Below, piece by piece: positions 8,022 to 12,203 of a DNA stretch of 12,203 nt (positions are counted from its first letter, which is position 1; every line of letters starts with the position of its first letter). The DNA lies in assembly GCA_028819675.1 (NCBI GenBank), contig JAPPKT010000101.1, positions 1-12,203 on the forward strand, written 5' to 3'. Source of the DNA: Caldilineaceae bacterium (lineage in GTDB: Bacteria; Chloroflexota; Anaerolineae; Caldilineales; Caldilineaceae). A model generated the notes under the pieces. It did no database searches. It had not been told where the DNA came from and was given only the letters and a program-made list of their open reading frames with translations. A program made the position numbers and the translations under genes.

Positions 8022-9368
8022 CTAGGAAGGCACCGGGAATTCGTTGTGCCGGTCCAGCACAGCCTGAATCTTTTCTTCCGCGATCTCCAGTTCGCTGGCG
8101 ATGTCCTTCCCGCCAATCAGAATATTGTCGAACATCGTGGCAATGTCACCCAACGTCTCCAGGATGCCGACGAAAATCGGTATCCACCGCACCGTATTCG
8201 CCGTCGCCGCGAAGACCTCGCGCCGTTCGTCAAATGTGGCCCACTGCTCACCCACGTCGGAGCGCGCCGGCAGCCAGGCAAATTGATTGGCGTGGTCAAG
8301 ATAGAACTCTTCGTTCATCGAAAAATCAACCAGGGCCCAGGCATCATCGGGCTGTCCACCCTCCTTGAACAGAAACCAGCCGCCGCCGCCGTCATAGTTG
8401 GCGTGTATGTCATACTCCGGAAAAACCGGACCCGGAATCATGCCGAAGTCGAGATCTGGTGTGTATTTGTCGTAATTGCGAAGCACCCACTGCCCATGCA
8501 TCGCCAGACCCACCTTTCCTGCCGAAAATGCATCGATTCCTTCCGCCAGGCTGAGTCCTCTCGTAAACGCGCCAGCTGCCTCATAGCCTCCCTGATCGTC
8601 CATCAACTGTTTCAGGAAGACCATGGCCTCTTCACCCTTGTCGGTGATCGTAACCGCGGTCAAATCTTCATTGACCATGTCGCTGTCAAGGCACCAGATC
8701 AATGTCAGAAACATCAGATGCACCGGCGGATTGCCGAATGTGGGCGTAAACCCGATCACATCCAGGCGGCCCGCTTCATCCTGTTCCGTGATATCGATTG
8801 CCATCTGGTGCAGTTCATCCCACGTCAGGGGCGGCGAGTCCGGATCAAGCCCCGCTTCTCCCATGACCGTCCTGTTGTACAACAGGGCACGCGTATCCGT
8901 CGTATAAGGAACGATCCATTTCTTGCCCCACAGTATCGAGTCCTTCTGCAGGCGCTCCCAGATGTTGTCCCAGGTGAAGTTTTGGGCGCCCTCAATGTAG
9001 TCGTCCAATACCACCAGGGCATCGCGCACCGCCAGATCGCCGCTCTGCCAGCGGCCCAGGAAGGAGACCGGCGGCGGCGTGCCCGCCGCCAGCGCGGCCA
9101 TCGTCTTCGTGTTCGAATCATATTCCCCAAGCTGCCAGACCGCTGTAACACCCAGCCCTGCTTCGTTGAACTTGTCCTGAATATTCAGGGCCGGGTCTTC
9201 CCATGGAAACCAGAATACGACCTCAGGAATTTCGGCAGCGGGCGCCTCAGCGTCACCTGCCGCAGGCTCCGCTGCCGGCGCCGCACAAGCCGCAAGCGCA
9301 AGCCCGGCAGCGCCCATACCGGCCGTCTGCAAGAATCTGCGTCGATTGAAACTCTGCTGTGTTCCCAT
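8022..9368 (-). CDS. Sugar ABC transporter substrate-binding lipoprotein
   Basis: This 448-residue precursor is a family 1 extracellular solute-binding protein of the CUT1 type. The N-terminus has a twin-arginine signal (NRRRFLQ, residues 8-14), a short Ala/Gly/Leu-rich core and a lipobox LAAC ending at Cys28. That predicts Tat export and lipid anchoring. A low-complexity Ala/Glu/Pro linker follows (to about residue 45), then the mature domain. Features typical of the family include 'WDELHQMAIDI', 'GKVGLAMHGQWVLRNY' and 'PDDAWALVDFSM'. The start is ATG at 9368 because GGAGGG lies 5 bases upstream and the Tat signal follows at once. The in-frame extension to 9437 covers the 5' untranslated region. 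It is the first gene of the leftward operon with two permeases, a ceramidase-like hydrolase and a Gfo/Idh/MocA-like protein. The ligand cannot be told from the sequence. Confidence 0.92.
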   Translation of the reverse strand: MGTQQSFNRRRFLQTAGMGAAGLALAACAAPAAEPAAGDAEAPAAEIPEVVFWFPWEDPALNIQDKFNEAGLGVTAVWQLGEYDSNTKTMAALAAGTPPPVSFLGRWQSGDLAVRDALVVLDDYIEGAQNFTWDNIWERLQKDSILWGKKWIVPYTTDTRALLYNRTVMGEAGLDPDSPPLTWDELHQMAIDITEQDEAGRLDVIGFTPTFGNPPVHLMFLTLIWCLDSDMVNEDLTAVTITDKGEEAMVFLKQLMDDQGGYEAAGAFTRGLSLAEGIDAFSAGKVGLAMHGQWVLRNYDKYTPDLDFGMIPGPVFPEYDIHANYDGGGGWFLFKEGGQPDDAWALVDFSMNEEFYLDHANQFAWLPARSDVGEQWATFDERREVFAATANTVRWIPIFVGILETLGDIATMFDNILIGGKDIASELEIAEEKIQAVLDRHNEFPVPS

Positions 9369-9373
9369 TTTGA

Positions 9374-9379
9374 CCCTCC
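9374..9379 (-). promoter_or_regulatory. Shine-Dalgarno deciding the binding-protein start
   Basis: GGAGGG on the minus strand lies 5 bases before ATG 9368. It places the start directly ahead of the Tat/lipoprotein signal and rules out the 23-codon upstream extension. Confidence 0.7.
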
Positions 9380-9454
9380 ATACGTGGTGTGAGTTTGCCG
9401 CTATCGGAGCAAGTCGGAAAACGGTCTTCAGCCTCAAAGAAGAAGATAAACACT

Positions 9455-9482
9455 ATTTTATTCATATTATCTGCGAAAGCAA
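9455..9482 (-). promoter_or_regulatory. Candidate promoter of the ABC operon
   Basis: On the minus strand a TTGCTT (-35, 9482-9477) and TAAAAT (-10, 9460-9455) are separated by 16 bp in a locally AT-rich patch. Transcription would begin near 9448, giving an 80-base leader before ATG 9368. No convincing LacI- or GntR-type operator palindrome was found next to it. The match is moderate and untested. Confidence 0.4.
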
Positions 9483-9708
9483 GAGGCGAAAAAGTAACAG
9501 CATTTTCTTCATTTGGGGCGTTTCACAGCAGGGCCTTCGGAACGCAGTCCATCATCGCAATACGGTCTGGGCTTGCCGCAGTTGCTTGAGAAACTTTTTC
9601 CACGGATCGTACGACAACCGTCGGGGAATGGACTGACATGCATCCATAGAAACAGGGCCATAAATGGTAAGCTGAATCCGAGGCCGGAACAGATCACCGG
9701 AACCGACC
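9483..9708. other. Intergenic region between divergent genes
   Basis: These 226 bases separate the promoter of the leftward ABC operon from the rightward membrane-protein gene. I see no gene here: the frames crossing it are shadows. No clear sigma70 promoter for the rightward gene is visible. A CTGACA at 9633-9638 and a CATAAA at 9659-9664 are 20 bp apart, which is too wide. The last 24 bases before the ATG at 9709 resemble those before the paralogous gene at 10967 (16 of 24 identical, ungapped), so the duplicated unit may reach into the leader. Confidence 0.4.
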
Positions 9709-10620
9709 ATGAACCGTACCCACACCTTTCGCACCGCAGCACTCATCGCCCTGCCGTTCCTGTTGCTACCGGCCGGCATCTGGCTGACAAATACGGCTGC
9801 CCAGCTGTGGTACATCGAAGCCGCTCCCTTCCAGCCTTGGCAAGGCGTGCGTTGGCTTCTGCGGGCTCTCTACGTCGGGGGCGCGATTCTCGGCTGGCGT
9901 GCCCGGCGTCCGATCTGGTTCTACCCTTGGCTCGCCTTCGCGGTCTACGAAGCCGTCGCAGTGCTGATGTCGCTCGTCGTCGACCTACTGGCTCCCTTCT
10001 GGGATTCCTTCTTGGCATATGCCCCCACCAGTCTGAGCGAAACAACGCCACTCTTGCTTGCCGCAGCGTTTTATCTGCTGGTCTTGCCGCTCTCACCTTC
10101 TCTTGCGCTCTACCTGTGGCCGGGCCGGCAACCACTTCAAAAGCCGCTCGCGGCATACGCTGCATTTCCTCCCGCCGCGCTGACGTTCCCGCTCATCTCT
10201 GCGGTTGCTATCGTAGAAGACGTAGGAGGAATGCCCAGAGGAATGATGCAGTTAGGCGTGGAAGGAATGCCGCCTCTCGCAACGCTGTTTGCTGCCGTCT
10301 GCGCTGTAACCTGCGCTATTGTCTTCTGGCGCCCTCCACTGGCTCTACTTCGCATGCGTGCCAATCTGGCGCAAAAGGCTGTCCTAACTGGAGGCGTGCC
10401 GCTCTGCCATCTCATATACTTGACCACGCTGGTCGTTTATAGCTTCCGTGAGCAGCTCGTTTTCACCGAAGACTACCAGCTATTTCTCATTTCTATCGGA
10501 CTTGGCTGGCTGATACTGAGCGGGCCCTTCCTCTTGCCCCCACTGCTGCAATTTCCTGCCCGGCTGCTGAAGTCCACGCGTAGGATGTTTCTTCAGTCCG
10601 TCGTCGAGAGGAACGGCTAA
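9709..10620 (+). CDS. Multi-pass membrane protein, unrecognised, paralog A
   Basis: I do not recognise this 303-residue protein. About eight hydrophobic segments can be seen. The first is at residues 9-28 (TAALIALPFLLLPAGIWLTN) and the last is 'GLGWLILSGPFLLPPLLQF' near residue 275, followed by a short basic tail. No signal peptidase site, catalytic motif or cysteine cluster stands out. It is clearly paralogous to the next gene: the N-termini share 'SAALIALPF/TAALIALPF' followed by LLPA, and both have 'WLILSGP.LLPPL' before the C-terminus. The ATG at 9709 is supported because the paralog starts at the same point, although no good Shine-Dalgarno precedes it. Its role may be linked to the SPFH protein downstream, since the second copy reads in frame into that protein. 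This is inference from position only. Longer frames on this strand and the opposite one are out-of-phase shadows. Confidence 0.75.
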   Translation: MNRTHTFRTAALIALPFLLLPAGIWLTNTAAQLWYIEAAPFQPWQGVRWLLRALYVGGAILGWRARRPIWFYPWLAFAVYEAVAVLMSLVVDLLAPFWDSFLAYAPTSLSETTPLLLAAAFYLLVLPLSPSLALYLWPGRQPLQKPLAAYAAFPPAALTFPLISAVAIVEDVGGMPRGMMQLGVEGMPPLATLFAAVCAVTCAIVFWRPPLALLRMRANLAQKAVLTGGVPLCHLIYLTTLVVYSFREQLVFTEDYQLFLISIGLGWLILSGPFLLPPLLQFPARLLKSTRRMFLQSVVERNG

Positions 10621-10966
10621 AGACCTGTGTCTGACAGCAAAAGATTCTCGGCGTTAGAGTATTGCCCGCGGCTGTCCCTCGGAATGCTCCCTATAAACTG
10701 TTCGGAATCCTCCTTCGAAATGGCCTCCTCTCAGCGGCTCTCATGCACTCGCCGCCGCATCCAGTCACACCTGGAAGGCAGCCGCCAACCGCGTCAGGAA
10801 CTGGTGTCTGACCGGACTGTTTTCAAGAGTTTCGCACGCCTGACAGATCGGCTACGGGGATACATTCTTCGATGCCGTTGAAACGCTATGAACAGTCGCA
10901 ATAGGCAGGTGCAGCAACTCGCTCCGTGAAAAAGCGACAGCACGGACCAGTTCACCCGTTCGATCC
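10621..10966. other. 346-base spacer between the two membrane paralogs
   Basis: No credible gene is seen. An 84-codon frame (10627-10881) has no Shine-Dalgarno, no recognisable domain and an odd composition, so I treat it as spurious. The nonamer GTGTCTGAC occurs twice in the same orientation, at 10627-10635 and 10804-10812, delimiting 186 bases. This could be the footprint of a small mobile or repeat unit, but no terminal inverted repeats were found. There is no strong terminator after the first paralog and no strong promoter before the second. Confidence 0.4.
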
Positions 10967-12203
10967 ATGAACCCTATCTACACCCTTCGCTCAGCAGCAC
11001 TCATCGCACTTCCATTCATGCTCCTGCCCGCCGCATTCTGGCTGGCAGGCAACGCACCAGTCCCAGTCCCCACTGCCGGCTGGCAACAAACCGTAATCTG
11101 GTCTTTGCGCATCATATACGTCAGCGGCGCGCTCATCGCATGGCGGACCCAACGCCCACACTGGTTCCACACCTGGCTGGGATTCGCAGTGTACGCGGCG
11201 GTCGCAACTCTGCTCCAGTTCGCCCTTTCAGTGATGGAATGGGATGGCGGAGTCCTCCCGGCATTTCTGGGCCTTCTCCTCATCCTCTTCGCATTCTCGC
11301 CCTACTTCGTGACCGTTCTCTGGGCTGGCTGGCACAAGTCTAAACGGCTGCTCGCCGCATACACGGTCTTCCCCCACGCAGCACTCATCCTCCCGCTCGT
11401 GCTGCTCGTCCAAACAGATTCAATTGGCGGTGACTGGCGATTTGTGGTCCTGTCAACTGTGGGGGCGGCTGCCTTCGCTTTACTGTTCTGGCTTCCCTCT
11501 ACAACACGCCTCTACAGCCAAAAGAGCTGGCCGCGGGCGGCGCTTCTCTTCGGCGGCGTGTTTATCACCAACATGCTCTTTCTCCTCAGCTACGGCTACG
11601 CAGAGAACCTGGGAGGAATCCTGAGCATGTTCATGATTCTGATCCCGCTCGTAGGACTGGCCTGGCTGATACTAAGCGGGCCCTTACTGCTTCCGCCCCT
11701 CGTCCAATGGTTGCTCCGTATTCTTGGAATCGACAAAAACTTGGCATCGTTTAAGAATGAGATCGCACGGGCCTTGCCCCTATGGACCAAGGCACCAGAA
11801 AGGACCACCGACCCACCCGTCCTGCAACCATCTGAAATGCCAGGACGCGATTCCCCCCAAGGAGAAGAAAACATGAGCGAAGAAACAGTAGTGACTGCCG
11901 TGCCCGAAAGACGGCAACCGGTCGGTTCGGACCTGGACCGCCCTTACAAACTCTCAGTCATTGTCCTGGCGGCGCTGGCCCTATTCCTGGTCGCACTCTA
12001 CGTCGGCCGCGCCGCCGTCTACAAGATCCACGAGTTCGAACGCGGCCTCCACCTGCGCGGCGGGCGCTTCCTTGGCGTTCAGAATCCCGGCTGGCACGTC
12101 CAGGTCCCCCTCGTCGACACAGTCATCATCGTCAAGGTCATCGAGCGACTGGGCTACGTCGAGCGCATCCCCGCCATGACCTCCGATAATGTCACCATGG
12201 ACG
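10967..12203 (+). CDS. Membrane protein paralog B reading in frame into SPFH domain (partial)
   Basis: From ATG 10967 the frame stays open for 412 codons to the window end without a stop. Residues 1 to about 245 are a multi-pass membrane protein paralogous to the preceding gene. It has the same N-terminus (SAALIALPFMLLPA) and the same closing segment (GLAWLILSGPLLLPPLVQW). Residues about 250-302 are a polar, Pro-rich linker. Codon 303 (11873) is an ATG with its own Shine-Dalgarno that begins an SPFH/band-7 protein. The locus may therefore encode a membrane-SPFH fusion, a nested pair of products, or two genes merged by the loss of a stop. An A5 tract (11735-11739) lies shortly before TAA (11752-11754) in the -1 frame. 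A one-base indel or -1 slip there would end paralog B about where paralog A ends. The start is supported by the paralog's start; no strong Shine-Dalgarno is seen. The function of the membrane part is unknown. Confidence 0.65.
   Translation, partial: MNPIYTLRSAALIALPFMLLPAAFWLAGNAPVPVPTAGWQQTVIWSLRIIYVSGALIAWRTQRPHWFHTWLGFAVYAAVATLLQFALSVMEWDGGVLPAFLGLLLILFAFSPYFVTVLWAGWHKSKRLLAAYTVFPHAALILPLVLLVQTDSIGGDWRFVVLSTVGAAAFALLFWLPSTTRLYSQKSWPRAALLFGGVFITNMLFLLSYGYAENLGGILSMFMILIPLVGLAWLILSGPLLLPPLVQWLLRILGIDKNLASFKNEIARALPLWTKAPERTTDPPVLQPSEMPGRDSPQGEENMSEETVVTAVPERRQPVGSDLDRPYKLSVIVLAALALFLVALYVGRAAVYKIHEFERGLHLRGGRFLGVQNPGWHVQVPLVDTVIIVKVIERLGYVERIPAMTSDNVTMD
11859..11864 (+). promoter_or_regulatory. 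Internal Shine-Dalgarno for the SPFH start
   Basis: AAGGAG lies 8 bases before ATG 11873. It is the best Shine-Dalgarno on this strand, and it sits inside an uninterrupted upstream frame. It argues that the SPFH protein is initiated independently even if readthrough product also exists. Confidence 0.6.
11873..12203 (+). CDS. SPFH/band-7 domain membrane protein, 3' partial
   Basis: The first 110 codons of an SPFH (stomatin/prohibitin/flotillin/HflK-C) family protein are visible. A polar N-terminus of about 27 residues is followed by one membrane helix (LSVIVLAALALFLVALYVG, about 27-45) and the start of the SPFH fold. That start has the usual pattern: 'FERGLHLRGGRF', then 'NPGWHVQVPLVDTV', then 'TSDNVTMD' at the cut. 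Family members form oligomeric rings or caps at membranes and often control proteases or membrane order. Which subgroup this is cannot be told without the C-terminal coiled coil. The start is chosen for its Shine-Dalgarno. The same frame is open upstream into membrane paralog B, so a longer fused form is possible. No NfeD-like or FtsH gene is visible in the window. Confidence 0.78.
   Translation, partial: MSEETVVTAVPERRQPVGSDLDRPYKLSVIVLAALALFLVALYVGRAAVYKIHEFERGLHLRGGRFLGVQNPGWHVQVPLVDTVIIVKVIERLGYVERIPAMTSDNVTMD

Noticed and set aside
7932..9392. 486-codon plus-strand frame opposite the solute-binding gene
   Set aside because: It is antisense to a well-recognised lipoprotein gene and has no domain, signal or Shine-Dalgarno.
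9513..10442. 309-codon frame overlapping the first membrane paralog in another phase
   Set aside because: Arg/Ser-rich composition, no membrane segments and no paralog in the same phase beside the second copy. The paralogy supports the 9709 frame instead.
10627..10881. 84-codon frame between the membrane paralogs
   Set aside because: No Shine-Dalgarno, no domain and Ser/Arg/Cys-rich composition. It is probably non-coding spacer.

Overview
The window looks like a chromosomal segment from a GC-rich bacterium, most likely a member of the Chloroflexota (Anaerolineae/Caldilineae-like). I infer this from three things: the paired TIGR03960-type radical SAM and TIGR03936/DUF2344 genes, a Tat-type solute-binding lipoprotein with an Ala/Glu/Pro-rich linker, and a GTAGGGGC-type hairpin repeat of a kind I recall from that phylum. 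The assignment is moderate-confidence. Bases 1-38 are a C/G homopolymer run that looks like a contig edge.

Left part (+ strand, 1-3414): a hairpin repeat (145-167) is followed by a well-formed sigma70-type promoter (207-235). A leader of about 160 nt carries a tRNA-like fold (264-343). Then come two overlapping genes: a B12-binding-type radical SAM protein (401-2524) and its usual partner, a DUF2344 radical-SAM-linked protein (2524-3414). They share the TGATG junction and are very probably co-translated. Their substrate is unknown.

Middle part (- strand, 9482 down to 3444): one probable catabolic operon transcribed leftwards. Its order is promoter, sugar-type ABC solute-binding lipoprotein, intergenic hairpin, MalG-like permease, MalF-like permease, a short cytoplasmic neutral-ceramidase-like hydrolase, and a Gfo/Idh/MocA-family protein that lacks the canonical EKP lysine. 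No ATPase gene is present, so a shared ATPase encoded elsewhere is inferred. The set suggests import of a carbohydrate-like compound followed by amide or ester hydrolysis and redox or related chemistry. The substrate cannot be read from the sequence.

Right part (+ strand, 9709-12203): two diverged copies of an unrecognised multi-pass membrane protein lie in tandem, separated by 346 bases of non-coding sequence. The second copy has no stop codon. Its frame runs directly into an SPFH/band-7 (stomatin/prohibitin/HflK-C-like) protein that has its own Shine-Dalgarno and ATG at 11873 and is cut off by the window end. This is either a genuine membrane-SPFH fusion with an internal start, or a frame disrupted at an A5 tract: a TAA lies in the -1 frame 12 bases after that tract. 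This region is the best candidate for something undescribed.
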